From positions 6,970,229 to 7,034,228 of the forward strand of contig NZ_LT607803.1 of assembly GCF_900090195.1 (NCBI RefSeq): a stretch of DNA of 64,000 nt. The letters run 5' to 3'. Below are positions 19,279 through 28,500 of the stretch, piece by piece (the stretch's first letter is position 1; each line of letters begins with the position of its first letter). The position numbers and the translations under genes were made by a program. This DNA is from Variovorax sp. HW608 (GTDB lineage: Bacteria; Pseudomonadota; Gammaproteobacteria; Burkholderiales; Burkholderiaceae_C). The notes beneath the pieces are model-generated. The model searched no databases. It had not been told where the DNA came from and saw only the letters and a list, made by a program, of their open reading frames with translations.

Positions 19279-19287
19279 GCCGAGCCG

Positions 19288-20085
19288 ATGAAACTCAACC
19301 TCGTTCCGGCACGCACCGGCGTGCTATGGGTCCGCACCGGGCTTCAGGCCTTCGCGCGACAGCCGCTGGCCTTCATCTCGCTGTTCTTCTTCTTCATGAC
19401 GATGGTGTCGCTGGCGTCGCAGTTGCCGCTGATCGGCGCCGCGCTTGCGCTGATGCTGCTGCCGACCATGACGCTCGGCCTCATGGCCGCGACCGCACAG
19501 GCCGCCGGCCCCGAGAAGCCGGCCGCCGGCGCAGTGTTCCTGGCGGCGATCCATGCGGTGCGCGCCGACGTGCGACCCATGGCGGTGCTGGGCGCCATGT
19601 ACGCGGCGCTGTTCCTCGCGGTCATGGCGATTTCCGCGCTCGCCGATGGCGGCCAGTTCGCGCGTGTCTACCTGCTGGGCGGGCAACTGACGCGCGAAAT
19701 GGCCGAGACCACCGAGTTCCAGGTCGCACTGTGGATCGCGATGGCGCTGTACCTGCCGCTGTCGCTGGCCTTCTGGCACGCGCCCGCGCTGGTGCACTGG
19801 CACCGCGTGCCGCCGGCCAAGAGCCTGTTCTTCAGCTTCGTCGCCTGCTTCAGGAATTTCGGCGCGCTGACCGTGTTCGGCCTCGTCTGGGCCGGCGTCT
19901 TCATCGGCGCCGGCATCGTGCTGAGCCTGCTGGCGACGCTGCTGGTCGCCGTTGGCGCGATGGGGGTCGGCGCCGGCGCTTCGGCGGCGGGCGGCGCCGT
20001 GATGATCGGCGGTGCGCTCGTGATGGCGGCGATGTTCTTCACCAGCACCTGGTTCACCTTCCGCGATAGCTTCCAGGGCGATTAG
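19288..20085 (+). CDS. BPSS1780-family integral membrane protein
   Basis: 265 residues with about six hydrophobic segments, including one beginning FISLFFFFMTMVSLASQ, and a late Gly/Ala-rich membrane segment. It starts LNLVPARTGVLWVRTGLQAF and ends STWFTFRDSFQ, matching the BPSS1780 family that sits beside thrB/polA in Burkholderiales. Molecular role unknown. It lies 9 bases after thrB and is probably the last gene of that short operon; the next gene is convergent. Confidence 0.82.
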   Translation: MKLNLVPARTGVLWVRTGLQAFARQPLAFISLFFFFMTMVSLASQLPLIGAALALMLLPTMTLGLMAATAQAAGPEKPAAGAVFLAAIHAVRADVRPMAVLGAMYAALFLAVMAISALADGGQFARVYLLGGQLTREMAETTEFQVALWIAMALYLPLSLAFWHAPALVHWHRVPPAKSLFFSFVACFRNFGALTVFGLVWAGVFIGAGIVLSLLATLLVAVGAMGVGAGASAAGGAVMIGGALVMAAMFFTSTWFTFRDSFQGD

Positions 20086-20097
20086 CGCCCCCGGGTC

Positions 20098-20790
20098 CTA
20101 GGTCCGCGCCAGTTCCACCAGCCGGTCCGCCGCGCGCACCACGAGCAGCCGGCCTTCCTCGGCGACCACGCCGTCCTGCGCGAGCTGGGTCAGGATCTGC
20201 GACACGCTGACGCGCGAGAGGGCGCACAGGTCGCCCATCTCCTGCTTCGTGAACGCCATCTCGATCAGGGTTCCGGCGGGATGCGCGACGCCATAGCTGC
20301 CCATCAGGCCGAGCAGGTGATGGCAGACCCGGCGCCTCGCCGAGTTGGCGCCCAGGAGCGAATGGTGCTGCAGCATGATGCGAAAGCGCAGCGCCGACAA
20401 AGCCGCGAACTGGCGCATCAGGGCCGGCGACTGCTGCAGCGCGTTCATGAAGGAAGCGGCCGGGACCGCGCAGACCACTGCGTCGGTCGCCGCTTCGGCC
20501 GACACCAGGTAGCGCCGGCCCTCGAGGAACAGGCCGCAATCGCCGGCCAGGCCACTCGGGCCGATGAACATCAGATGGTGCTTGCGGCCGTCGACCGAGT
20601 CGGCGGTCAGCCTCAGGCGGCCCGACTGCACCACGTAGACCGAATCCAGCTCCCAGCCCTGGCTGAACACCAGCGCGTCGTTCGCGATCGCCTGCCGCCG
20701 GTAGCCGCGCGTGATCTCGTCCCAGTCGAAATCGAGTGCGGTCAGCCAGGCCGAGACCGGAGGCTCTTCAGGAACGACCGACAACGACAT
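20098..20790 (-). CDS. Crp/Fnr-family transcriptional regulator
   Basis: 230 residues. The cyclic-nucleotide-binding-like beta barrel spans ~35-130 and lacks the FNR-type N-terminal cysteine cluster, so it is not an obvious oxygen sensor. The C-terminal winged helix has FTKQEMGDLCALSRVSVSQILTQL. It is divergent from the VOC/cupin protein and permease genes and is their most likely regulator; a candidate operator sits in the 177-base spacer. Ligand unknown. Confidence 0.88.
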   Translation of the reverse strand: MSLSVVPEEPPVSAWLTALDFDWDEITRGYRRQAIANDALVFSQGWELDSVYVVQSGRLRLTADSVDGRKHHLMFIGPSGLAGDCGLFLEGRRYLVSAEAATDAVVCAVPAASFMNALQQSPALMRQFAALSALRFRIMLQHHSLLGANSARRRVCHHLLGLMGSYGVAHPAGTLIEMAFTKQEMGDLCALSRVSVSQILTQLAQDGVVAEEGRLLVVRAADRLVELART

Positions 20791-20898
20791 GGCGGGAAGG
20801 ATCCAGGCTCAGGAACAGGGTGCGGGTTTTCACTAGGACCGAAGCGCATCCGGCGTCAAGCAGCTAACACGGCCAGCGACGGGCCCTCCCTAGCATTA

Positions 20899-20935
20899 GA
20901 TCAGAGGCCCCGCTTTGCCCTGGATCAGGGGCCTC
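20899..20935. promoter_or_regulatory. Direct and inverted repeats in the divergent spacer
   Basis: GATCAG occurs at 20899-20904 and 20923-20928, each running into GGCC, so the two copies form a spaced direct repeat. In addition GAGGCCCC (20904-20911) and GGGGCCTC (20928-20935) form a perfect 8-base inverted repeat with a 16-base loop. The element lies 33 bases before the ATG of the cupin gene and could be the Crp/Fnr-type operator or an RNA hairpin in the leader. Confidence 0.45.
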
Positions 20936-20967
20936 GCAACCTTCAACCTTCACGAGACATCACGTCA

Positions 20968-22107
20968 ATGCCTTCCACCCATTCCCTCGCCGGCGCCATC
21001 GAAGCGGCCCAGGTCGTCCTCTGCTGCAAGAAACTCGATGACTCCATCGACTTCCTGACCAGCCGGCTCGGCTTCAAGGTCCGGCTGATCATGCCCTCGG
21101 ACGCGCCCACCATCGCCGTGCTGAGCGGCCACGGCTGCACCGTGCGCCTCGAAATGGCGGCCGAGCCGGCGCCGGGCGCGGCGCATCTGCGGCTGCTCTG
21201 CACGCCCGCGCTGCTGCCGGCCGGCACGCCCTCGCGCCTCTCCGGTCCGGACGGCATGGTGGTCGACCTGGTCGACGCCCACGCGCCGGTCCATGTTCCG
21301 CCGGCGGTCCAGGAATTCGTGCTGACCCGCCTCGCGGGACCCGAGAGCTGGGGCGTCGGCCGCGCGGGCATGCTGTACCGGGACCTGATCCCTTCGCGCC
21401 TCAACGGCCGCTTCGTGGCCTCGCACATCCTGCTTCCACAGGGCGGCATGGTGCCGGACTACGTGCACTACCACCGGGTCCGGTTCCAGGTGATCTTCTG
21501 CAAGGCCGGCTGGGTCCGGCTGGTCTACGAGGACCAGGGCGATCCCTTCGTGCTCGAGGCGGGTGACTGCGTGCTGCAGCCGCCCGAGATCCGCCACCGG
21601 GTGCTCGAATCGTCGGCCGGCGCCGAGGTCGTGGAGATCGGCTGCCCCGCGATCCACGAGACCCACGGCGACCCCACGATGCGCCTGCCGACCGGCGCCT
21701 GGCTGCCCGAGCGCAGCTACCAGTCGCAGAAGTTCGTGCGCCACGTCGCGGCCACCGCCGCCTGGGGGCCCTCGCGGCTGCCGGGCTTCGAGGCCCGCGA
21801 CACCGGCATCGCCGCGGCCACCGAAGGGCTCGGCGGGGTGTGCGTGCTGCGGCCTGCGACGGGACCCGTGAACGCGGCCGCGGCCGCGGACGCCGAGGCG
21901 CTCGGCGCGCCCAGCGCGCACCAGGGCGAATTCCTGTTCCTGTTCGTGCTCGCAGGGCAATGTGAGTTGGGCAGCACCGTGCTCGGCCAGCACGCGCTGC
22001 ACGCCGGCGACAGCTGCGTGCTGCCCGCGGGCGCCGACTACCGCGTGAGTCCCGCGCCCGGGCTCGAACTGCTGGAGGTCACGCTGCCGGCGCGGCTGCC
22101 GGCCTGA
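20968..22107 (+). CDS. Fused VOC-like and double cupin domain protein
   Basis: 379 residues from the ATG at 20968. Residues ~10-105 look like one VOC (glyoxalase/dioxygenase-fold) module (VVLCCKKLDDSIDFLTSRLGF). The rest has two cupin barrels: the first with HYHRVRFQVIFCKAGWVRL and GDCVLQPPEIRHRV, the second with HQGEFLFLFVLAGQCEL and GDSCVLPAGADY. The His/Glu metal ligands of the first cupin appear partly kept. Enzyme activity is not predictable; it may bind or process a small carboxylate. It precedes the permease by 56 bases, so the two probably form an operon under the divergent Crp/Fnr regulator. Confidence 0.7.
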   Translation: MPSTHSLAGAIEAAQVVLCCKKLDDSIDFLTSRLGFKVRLIMPSDAPTIAVLSGHGCTVRLEMAAEPAPGAAHLRLLCTPALLPAGTPSRLSGPDGMVVDLVDAHAPVHVPPAVQEFVLTRLAGPESWGVGRAGMLYRDLIPSRLNGRFVASHILLPQGGMVPDYVHYHRVRFQVIFCKAGWVRLVYEDQGDPFVLEAGDCVLQPPEIRHRVLESSAGAEVVEIGCPAIHETHGDPTMRLPTGAWLPERSYQSQKFVRHVAATAAWGPSRLPGFEARDTGIAAATEGLGGVCVLRPATGPVNAAAAADAEALGAPSAHQGEFLFLFVLAGQCELGSTVLGQHALHAGDSCVLPAGADYRVSPAPGLELLEVTLPARLPA

Positions 22108-22163
22108 AACCGGCCCGGCACCACGGTGCACCGGGCTGACCACGATCGACAAGGGAGACAACA

Positions 22164-23564
22164 ATGGATGACGACAAGAAGATCACGGACCGAGAGCAAG
22201 GCCTGGCCCGCACACTGACCCAGCGCCAGCTCACGATGATCGGGCTCGGCGGCGCCATCGGCACCGGGCTCTTCATGGGCAGCGGCATCGCGATCGGCTA
22301 TGCAGGACCCGGCGTGCTGCTGAGCTACCTGATCGCCGCGCTGATCGCCGTGGTCATGATGTACAGCCTCTCGGAGATGGCCGTGGCCCACCCGACGGCC
22401 GGCTCCTTCGGCACCTATGCCGAGCTCTACCTGAACCGCTGGGCCGGCTTCGTCGTGCGCTTCACCTACTGGGCCGCGCAGTCGATCGCGATCGGCGGCG
22501 AGGCGGTGGCGATCGGCCTCTACATGCGCTTCTGGTTCCCGGACATCCCGGTATGGATGTGGACCACGGGCTTCGGCGCCGCGATCATCTATGCCAACGC
22601 GCGCTCGGCCTCGACCTTCGGCAGCCTCGAGTACTGGCTGTCGACGATCAAGATCTTCGCGATCTGCGCCTTCATCGTCTTCGGGCTGGCCGTGGTCTTC
22701 GGCATCGGCCGCCCGGCCGTGGGCTTCGGCCACTACACGGCGCACGACGGCTTTCTTCCGCACGGCTTCCGGGGCGTCTGGATGGGCGTCTTGATCGCCA
22801 TCTTCTCGTTCTACGGCATCGAGATCATCGCCGTCACGGCCGGCGAGGCCGCCGACCCGGCCAAGGCCGTGCCGCGCGCCATGCGCACCATGATCGCGCG
22901 CCTCGTGCTCTTCTACGTGCTCTCGCTCGGCATCATGCTGGCGATCGTGCCCTGGCCCGAGACCGGCGCCAAGGAGGTCGCCCACAGCCCCTTCGTGAAG
23001 GTCTTCACCTTCTTCGACTTCAAGTACGCCGCCGCGGCCATGAACGTGGTGCTGATCAGCGCGGCGCTCTCGAGCATGAACGCCAACCTCTACCTGTGCT
23101 CGCGCATGCTGTTTTCGCTCGCACGCGCCGGGCTTGCACCGGCGCCCATCGGCACGCTGAGCGCGAGCGGCGCGCCGGTCGCGGCGATCGGGGTCTCGAG
23201 CATCGGTGTCGGCATCGCGGTGCTGACCAGCATGTTCAGCCCGGTGGCCTACGGCTACCTGTTCGGCGTCGCGCTCGGCGGCGGCATCCTGGTCTGGCTC
23301 ATGATCCTGCTGAGCCACCTGTCGTTCCGCAGGAACTGGGAGAAGAGCGGCAAGGCACCGTCCGCGGTGCATGCGCCGTGGTTTCCCTGGCTCCAGTACC
23401 TCGGGATCTTCCTGCTCGTCGCGGTGCTCGTCACGATGGCCTTCGACGCCGAGTTCTGGAACGTCGGGGTGATCTCGGCGAGCGTCTGGGTGGCGTTCCT
23501 GAGCGGGGTCTATGTGTTCAGGTTCGGCGCGCGTCGGCAGAAGGCGCCGCTGGTCGAGACCTGA
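22164..23564 (+). CDS. Amino-acid permease, APC superfamily (AAT/GABA-permease type)
   Basis: 466 residues with twelve predicted membrane segments. The N-terminus has LTQRQLTMIGLGGAIGTGLFMGSG, the substrate/sodium-site signature of the AAT family. IIAVTAGEAADP in TM6 is also typical of GabP/CycA-like permeases. It imports an amino acid across the inner membrane by proton symport; the substrate cannot be read from sequence. A ribosome site AAGGGAG lies 8 bases before the ATG. Together with the cupin protein upstream it may form an uptake-and-modification unit. Confidence 0.88.
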   Translation: MDDDKKITDREQGLARTLTQRQLTMIGLGGAIGTGLFMGSGIAIGYAGPGVLLSYLIAALIAVVMMYSLSEMAVAHPTAGSFGTYAELYLNRWAGFVVRFTYWAAQSIAIGGEAVAIGLYMRFWFPDIPVWMWTTGFGAAIIYANARSASTFGSLEYWLSTIKIFAICAFIVFGLAVVFGIGRPAVGFGHYTAHDGFLPHGFRGVWMGVLIAIFSFYGIEIIAVTAGEAADPAKAVPRAMRTMIARLVLFYVLSLGIMLAIVPWPETGAKEVAHSPFVKVFTFFDFKYAAAAMNVVLISAALSSMNANLYLCSRMLFSLARAGLAPAPIGTLSASGAPVAAIGVSSIGVGIAVLTSMFSPVAYGYLFGVALGGGILVWLMILLSHLSFRRNWEKSGKAPSAVHAPWFPWLQYLGIFLLVAVLVTMAFDAEFWNVGVISASVWVAFLSGVYVFRFGARRQKAPLVET

Positions 23565-23604
23565 GGGCCAGCGCGCCGGCGCCGCGGCCCTCCATGGCGC
23601 CGGC

Positions 23605-25977
23605 TCAGGTCACCGGCGTCAGCTTGGCCACGCTGAGCGCGAGCCACTTGACCCCATGGCGCGGGAAGTTCACCTGCGCACGCGCGTCGTCGCCCGAGCC
23701 TTCGAGTGCCGTCACGGTGCCTTCGCCGAACTTGTTGTGGAACACCTGCATGCCCGAGCGCAGGCCGTGTGAAGGCGCGGCCTTCTGCGGCGGCACCGGC
23801 GGGCTCGCGAAGACCTCCTTGCCGTAGCCGCCCGATCCACCGCGCGTGGTCGCATAGCCGCCGCCATAGCCGAAGGCCGAAGGCGCGAAGCCCTGGTTCC
23901 TGGGCGTGAGCCACTTGAGCGCGCCTTCGGGCAGTTCGTCGAAGAAGCGGCTCTTGACGTTGTAGCGCGTCTGGCCGTGCAGCAGGCGCGTCTGCGAATG
24001 GCTCAGGTACAGGCGCTTGCGCGCGCGCGTGATGGCGACGTACATCAGGCGGCGCTCTTCCTCGAGGCTCTCGTAGTCGCTCATCGAGTTCTCGTGCGGG
24101 AACAGGCCCTCCTCCAGGCCGGTGATGAACACGCAGTCGAACTCCAGGCCCTTGGCGGCATGCACGGTCATGAGCTGGACCGCGTCCTGGCCGGCCTGCG
24201 CTTGGTTGTCGCCCGATTCGAGCGCGGCGTGGGTCAGGAAGGCCGCGAGCGGGCTGAGCGTTTCGCCGGTTTCGGCGTCGGGCGCGAGCGGCTCGTCGAG
24301 CACCGGCTGGTTCGGGTCGAGCCCCTGGCTCGCAGGCGACTGGCGCAGCTCGTCCACCGGCAGCGCAACCGCATCGCGGCCAAAGCCTTCCTGCGTGACG
24401 AAGCTCTCGGCCGCGTTGACCAGTTCCTCCAGGTTCTCGATGCGGTCCGCGCCTTCGCGGTCGGCCTTGTAGTGCTCGATGAGGCCGCTGTGGTCGAGCA
24501 CCAGCTCGATGATCTCGCGCAGCGACATGCCCTGCGTCTGCTCGCGCAGCACATCGATCCTGGCGACGAAGGCCGAGAGGTTGCCGCCCGCCTTGCCACC
24601 GACCGCGCTGACCGCGTCGTGGAGCGAGCGGCCGGCCGCGCGGGCGGCGTCCTGCAGCACTTCGATGCTGCGCGCGCCGATGCCGCGCGGCGGGAAGTTC
24701 ACGATGCGCAGGAAGCTGGTGTCGTCGTCCTTGTTCTCCAGCAGCCGCAGGTAGGCCAGCGCGTGCTTGATTTCGGCGCGCTCGAAGAAGCGCAATCCGC
24801 CGTAGACGCGGTACGGCACCGCGGCATTGAAGAGCGCGGTTTCGAGCACCCGGCTCTGCGCATTGCTGCGGTAGAGCACGGCCATTTCCTTGCGCTCGAT
24901 GCCGTCGCGCACGAGCTGGCGCATTTCCTCGACCACCCATTGCGCTTCGGCGAAATCGCTGGTCGACTCGTAGACGCGCACCGGCTCGCCGGGGCCCTGG
25001 TCGGTGCGCAGGTTCTTGCCGAGGCGCTTCTTGTTGTGGCTGATCAGCTCGTTGGCCGAATCGAGGATGTTGCTGTAGCTGCGGTAGTTCTGCTCCAGCT
25101 TGATCTGGTGCGAGACCTCGAACTCGCGCACGAAGTCGGCCATGTTGCCGACCCGCGCGCCGCGAAAGGCGTAGATGCTCTGGTCATCGTCGCCGACCGC
25201 GACCACGCTGTTGTCGCCCGGCACGAAGCGGCCGTCGGCGGTGTTGCCGGCCAGCATCTTGATCCAGGCGTATTGCAGGCGGTTGGTGTCCTGGAACTCG
25301 TCGATCAGGATGTGGCGGAAGCGCCGCTGGTAATGCTCGCGCACCGGGTCGTTGTCGCGCAGCAACTCGTAGCTGCGCAGCATCAGCTCGCCGAAATCGA
25401 CCACGCCTTCGCGCTGGCACTGCTCTTCGTAGAGCTGGTAGAGCTCGACCTTCTTGCGGTCGTCGTCGCTGCGCACCTCGATGTCGCGCGGGCGCAGGCC
25501 GTCTTCCTTGGCGCCGGCGATGAACCATTGGGTCTGCTTGGCCGGGAAGCGCTCGTCATCGACGTTGAACTGCTTCATCAGCCGCTTGATGGCCGAGAGC
25601 TGGTCCTGGGTGTCGAGGATCTGGAAGGTCGAAGGCAGGCCGGCCAGCTTCCAGTGCGCGCGCAGGAAGCGGTTGCACAGGCCGTGGAAGGTGCCGATCC
25701 ACATGCCGCGCACGTTGACCGGCAGCATTGCGCCAAGGCGCGTCATCATTTCCTTGGCCGCCTTGTTGGTGAAGGTGACGGCGAGGATGCCGCCCGGCGA
25801 GACCTGGCCGGTCTGCAGCAGCCAGGCGATGCGGGTGGTGAGCACGCGGGTCTTGCCCGATCCGGCACCCGCGAGGATCAGCGCGTTTCCGGCCGGCAGC
25901 GTGACAGCCGCGCGCTGCTCCGGATTGAGATTTTCAAGCAGCGGCGAATCTGCAGGAGCCGCGAGGTCGGTGAACAT
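23605..25977 (-). CDS. uvrD: ATP-dependent DNA helicase UvrD/PcrA
   Basis: 790 residues. SF1A helicase motifs in order: Q-motif LNPEQRAAV, Walker A AGAGSGKTR, Walker B DEFQDTN, motif III VGDDDQSIYAFRGA, motif IV EQNYRS, motif V TVHAAKGLEFD and motif VI VAITRARKRLYLS. It has a Tudor-like C-terminus. It unwinds DNA 3'-5' in mismatch and nucleotide-excision repair. UvrD is preferred over Rep by length and C-terminal domain. It is convergent with the permease gene. Confidence 0.93.
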   Translation of the reverse strand: MFTDLAAPADSPLLENLNPEQRAAVTLPAGNALILAGAGSGKTRVLTTRIAWLLQTGQVSPGGILAVTFTNKAAKEMMTRLGAMLPVNVRGMWIGTFHGLCNRFLRAHWKLAGLPSTFQILDTQDQLSAIKRLMKQFNVDDERFPAKQTQWFIAGAKEDGLRPRDIEVRSDDDRKKVELYQLYEEQCQREGVVDFGELMLRSYELLRDNDPVREHYQRRFRHILIDEFQDTNRLQYAWIKMLAGNTADGRFVPGDNSVVAVGDDDQSIYAFRGARVGNMADFVREFEVSHQIKLEQNYRSYSNILDSANELISHNKKRLGKNLRTDQGPGEPVRVYESTSDFAEAQWVVEEMRQLVRDGIERKEMAVLYRSNAQSRVLETALFNAAVPYRVYGGLRFFERAEIKHALAYLRLLENKDDDTSFLRIVNFPPRGIGARSIEVLQDAARAAGRSLHDAVSAVGGKAGGNLSAFVARIDVLREQTQGMSLREIIELVLDHSGLIEHYKADREGADRIENLEELVNAAESFVTQEGFGRDAVALPVDELRQSPASQGLDPNQPVLDEPLAPDAETGETLSPLAAFLTHAALESGDNQAQAGQDAVQLMTVHAAKGLEFDCVFITGLEEGLFPHENSMSDYESLEEERRLMYVAITRARKRLYLSHSQTRLLHGQTRYNVKSRFFDELPEGALKWLTPRNQGFAPSAFGYGGGYATTRGGSGGYGKEVFASPPVPPQKAAPSHGLRSGMQVFHNKFGEGTVTALEGSGDDARAQVNFPRHGVKWLALSVAKLTPVT

Positions 25978-25989
25978 CCATCAATTGTA

Positions 25990-26092
25990 GGAAGACCCAG
26001 CCCAGGGCACCCGGGGAGCCGCTTTGCCGGGCCGCTGGGTGCGCCCCCGGAGAGGCGGAGCGCCGAAGGCGCATGGGGGCGATCTCAGTTCT
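25990..26092. repeat. Palindromic intergenic repeat (REP-like)
   Basis: Between uvrD and guaC lies a GC-rich block with nested palindromes. CGCCCCC (26042-26048) pairs with GGGGGCG (26075-26081), and inside it GCGCC-GAA-GGCGC (26060-26072) forms a tight hairpin. The composition (GGCGGAGCGCCGAAGGCGC) is that of short repeats scattered in Comamonadaceae genomes. It ends just before the guaC promoter. Confidence 0.55.
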
Positions 26093-26097
26093 GCGGG

Positions 26098-26265
26098 TAG
26101 AATCAGTCACCGGGCCCAAGTTTCTTGAGGTCCGGTTTTTTGTGCCTGCGCAAGCAGGGCCCGGTGCCGCCACCACGCCGCACCCGCAGATCCGGTCACC
26201 AAGCCAAGCGCCCGATCGCCACCGAAATCCTTCGGCAGCGAGCCTTTTCAAGGAGCTTGGAACTC
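26098..26265 (+). promoter_or_regulatory. guaC promoter and structured 5' leader
   Basis: A -10-like TAGAAT at 26098-26103 would place the transcript start near 26110 and give a leader of about 155 bases. The leader starts with CACCGGGCCC (26108-26117), which is perfectly complementary to GGGCCCGGTG (26157-26166), enclosing a loop with a TTTTTT run (26136-26141). This could be an attenuator or purine-sensing element, but it matches no riboswitch consensus I can recognise. A ribosome site AAGGAG lies 10-11 bases before the ATG. Confidence 0.45.
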
Positions 26266-27243
26266 ATGCAAATCTTCGACTACGAGAACATCCTTCTGCT
26301 GCCGCGCAAGTGCGTGGTGGAAAGCCGCGCGGAGTGCGACGCCAGCGTCACCCTGGGCGGCCGCAGCTTCCGCATTCCGACGGTGCCCGCCAACATGAAG
26401 ACCGTGGTGGACGAGTCGATCTGCACCTGGCTGGCGCAGAACGGCTACTTCTACGTGATGCACCGCTTCGACCTGGACAACTTCCAGTTCGTCAAGGACA
26501 TGCATGCGAAGGGCGTGTTCGCATCGATTTCGCTCGGCGTGAAGAAGCCCGACTACGAGACGGTCGACAAGCTCGCCGCCGCCGGCATGACGCCCGAATA
26601 CGTGACCATCGACATCGCGCACGGCCATGCCGACACGGTGAAGAAGATGATCGGCTACCTCAAGAAGAAGCTGCCGAAGGCCTTCGTGATCGCGGGCAAT
26701 GTCGGCACGCCCGAAGCAGTGATCGATCTCGAGAACTGGGGCGCCGACGCGACCAAGGTCGGCATCGGCCCGGGCAAGGTGTGCATCACCCGGCTCAAGA
26801 CCGGTTTCGGCACCGGCGGCTGGCAGCTCTCGGCGCTCAAGTGGTGCGCGCGCGTGGCGACCAAGCCGATCATTGCCGACGGCGGTATCCGCGACCATGG
26901 CGACATCGCCAAGAGCATCCGCTTCGGCGCCTCGATGGTGATGATCGGCTCGCTCTTCGCGGGCCACGAGGAATCGCCCGGCAAGACCGTGGAAGTCGAC
27001 GGCGAACTCTTCAAGGAGTACTACGGCTCGGCCAGCGACTTCAACAAGGGCGAATACCGCCACGTCGAAGGCAAGCGCATCCTGGAGCCGGTCAAGGGCA
27101 GGCTGGCCGATACGCTGATCGAGATGGAGCAGGACATCCAGAGCTCCATCAGCTACGCGGGCGGCCGCAAGCTGCTGGACATCCGCAAGGTCAACTACGT
27201 CACCTTGGGCGGCGACAACGCGGGCGAACACCTGCTGATGTGA
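26266..27243 (+). CDS. guaC: GMP reductase
   Basis: 325 residues from the ATG at 26266. IMPDH/GMPR-family TIM barrel: the catalytic Cys is C173 in [10 protein letters not shown], the phosphate-binding loops are [10 protein letters not shown] and [14 protein letters not shown], and the flap carries EYYGSASDF. It reductively deaminates GMP to IMP with NADPH in purine salvage. The lack of CBS domains and the length separate it from IMP dehydrogenase. It follows a ~155-base leader with a strong inverted repeat. Confidence 0.95.
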   Translation: MQIFDYENILLLPRKCVVESRAECDASVTLGGRSFRIPTVPANMKTVVDESICTWLAQNGYFYVMHRFDLDNFQFVKDMHAKGVFASISLGVKKPDYETVDKLAAAGMTPEYVTIDIAHGHADTVKKMIGYLKKKLPKAFVIAGNVGTPEAVIDLENWGADATKVGIGPGKVCITRLKTGFGTGGWQLSALKWCARVATKPIIADGGIRDHGDIAKSIRFGASMVMIGSLFAGHEESPGKTVEVDGELFKEYYGSASDFNKGEYRHVEGKRILEPVKGRLADTLIEMEQDIQSSISYAGGRKLLDIRKVNYVTLGGDNAGEHLLM

Positions 27244-27261
27244 CGCCCGCGAGGCTGGCTC

Positions 27262-28128
27262 TCAAGCCTCGAGCAGATCCATGGCCAGCGCGTGCAGGCG
27301 CTGCGCCGGATCGGCCAGCGTCTCCAGCACGCTGAAATGATGGAGCCCCGGCAGCGCCTCGCAGACCGGGACCACACCAGCGCCCCAGGCATCGCGAATG
27401 AGCTCGTTCTGGCGCAGGAATTCGGCACTCTCGACACCCCCTGCAACCGAATAGAGCTTGCCGCGCTCGGGCGCCGGCCACAGCGCGGGACTGAGCCGCA
27501 GCGAATCCGCATCCGTCAGGTTCAGTGCAGGCGCGAGGAATGGCGTGTGCTGGATCGGCCGCAGATCGTGAAGCCCCGAAATCGACAGCGCGTTGCGCAC
27601 GAGGTCGGCCGGCAGGTCGGGCGCGACGGCCTGCCAGTCGCAGCCCAGGAGCATCGCCGCGAGATGGCCTCCGGCCGAGTGTCCGGCCACCGTGATGCGC
27701 GACGGGTCGCCGCCGTACGCCGCGATGTTGCGCCAGGTCCATTCGAGCGCATGGGCCATCTGCAGCGCGATGTCAGCGATCCCTATCGGCCGCTCGAGCG
27801 TGCCGGGGCACAGCGCGTAATTGGGCATCACCACGCACACGCCCCGCTCATGGAACGGCCGGGCGACGAAGGAATGCTCGCTCTTGTCCATCGCCCGCCA
27901 ATAGCCGCCGTGGATGAAGACCAGCACGGGCGCTCCCGGCTCGGCAGCGGGGAATACGTCGAGCGTCTCGTTCGGCCCCTCGCCGTAGCGCAGATCGATG
28001 TGCGCGGGCAGCGAATCGCGAAGCAGGGCCGACTCGGCCGCCCATCGCTCGAAATACGCCGCATGCTCGGGCACGAGCAACCGGTTGTTGTACATGCGGT
28101 CCAGCCAGGCGGGATCGTACGAGGGCAT
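27262..28128 (-). CDS. Alpha/beta hydrolase, arylformamidase-like
   Basis: 288 residues from the ATG at 28128 (MPSYDPAWLDRMYNNR). The oxyanion motif is HGGYWRAM (about residue 73) and the nucleophile elbow is GHSAGG (about 147); a late GLHHFS provides the likely catalytic His. HGGYW is typical of the kynurenine-formamidase-like branch of hormone-sensitive-lipase-type hydrolases. N-formylkynurenine is a possible substrate, but no other kynurenine gene is adjacent. It converges with guaC across 18 bases and starts 100 bases from tRNA-Ala. Confidence 0.75.
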   Translation of the reverse strand: MPSYDPAWLDRMYNNRLLVPEHAAYFERWAAESALLRDSLPAHIDLRYGEGPNETLDVFPAAEPGAPVLVFIHGGYWRAMDKSEHSFVARPFHERGVCVVMPNYALCPGTLERPIGIADIALQMAHALEWTWRNIAAYGGDPSRITVAGHSAGGHLAAMLLGCDWQAVAPDLPADLVRNALSISGLHDLRPIQHTPFLAPALNLTDADSLRLSPALWPAPERGKLYSVAGGVESAEFLRQNELIRDAWGAGVVPVCEALPGLHHFSVLETLADPAQRLHALAMDLLEA

Positions 28129-28209
28129 GGTTCTCGGTCTCCTGTCGTTCGTCGTGAAAAGGCGCGCATCTTGGCATGCCTCTGGCCGCAAGGGGCTTCG
28201 GGATCCGGT

Positions 28210-28215
28210 TAGAAT
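28210..28215 (+). promoter_or_regulatory. -10 box for tRNA-Ala
   Basis: TAGAAT lies 12 bases before the mature tRNA 5' end, the usual position for a stable-RNA promoter. A convincing -35 element is not visible in the GC-rich sequence before it. Confidence 0.45.
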
Positions 28216-28227
28216 TCCAGTTGCGTT

Positions 28228-28303
<76 letters not shown>

Positions 28304-28324
28304 ACTTTCCAGTTTTCCGAATCG

Positions 28325-28360
28325 ACGCCTCATGCCTCACGGCCTGGGGCGTTTTCTTTT
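28325..28360 (+). terminator. Rho-independent terminator after tRNA-Ala
   Basis: ACGCCTCA pairs with TGGGGCGT (one G:U), with an inner GCC/GGC extension, followed by TTTTCTTTT. It lies 21 bases after the tRNA. From here to the next start at 28501 there is only an AT-richer patch around 28448 (TAACAAAGTTAAT) that may serve as the promoter of the next gene. Confidence 0.75.
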
Positions 28361-28500
28361 GCGGCCCGCGGTCGCGCCGCCAGCTTCCTCCAACTCGTAC
28401 ACCGGCTTCAGTTCCCGTCTGACAGAACGCGTTCGCGCGCCGATGCAGCGTAACAAAGTTAATCCTCCATCTCAGATCGCAACTTCGCGCGGGTCATGCC

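Noticed and set aside
20281..20967. N-terminal extension of the cupin protein
   Set aside because: The extension is antisense to the Crp/Fnr gene and has no family similarity; the ATG at 20968 fits the VOC domain start.
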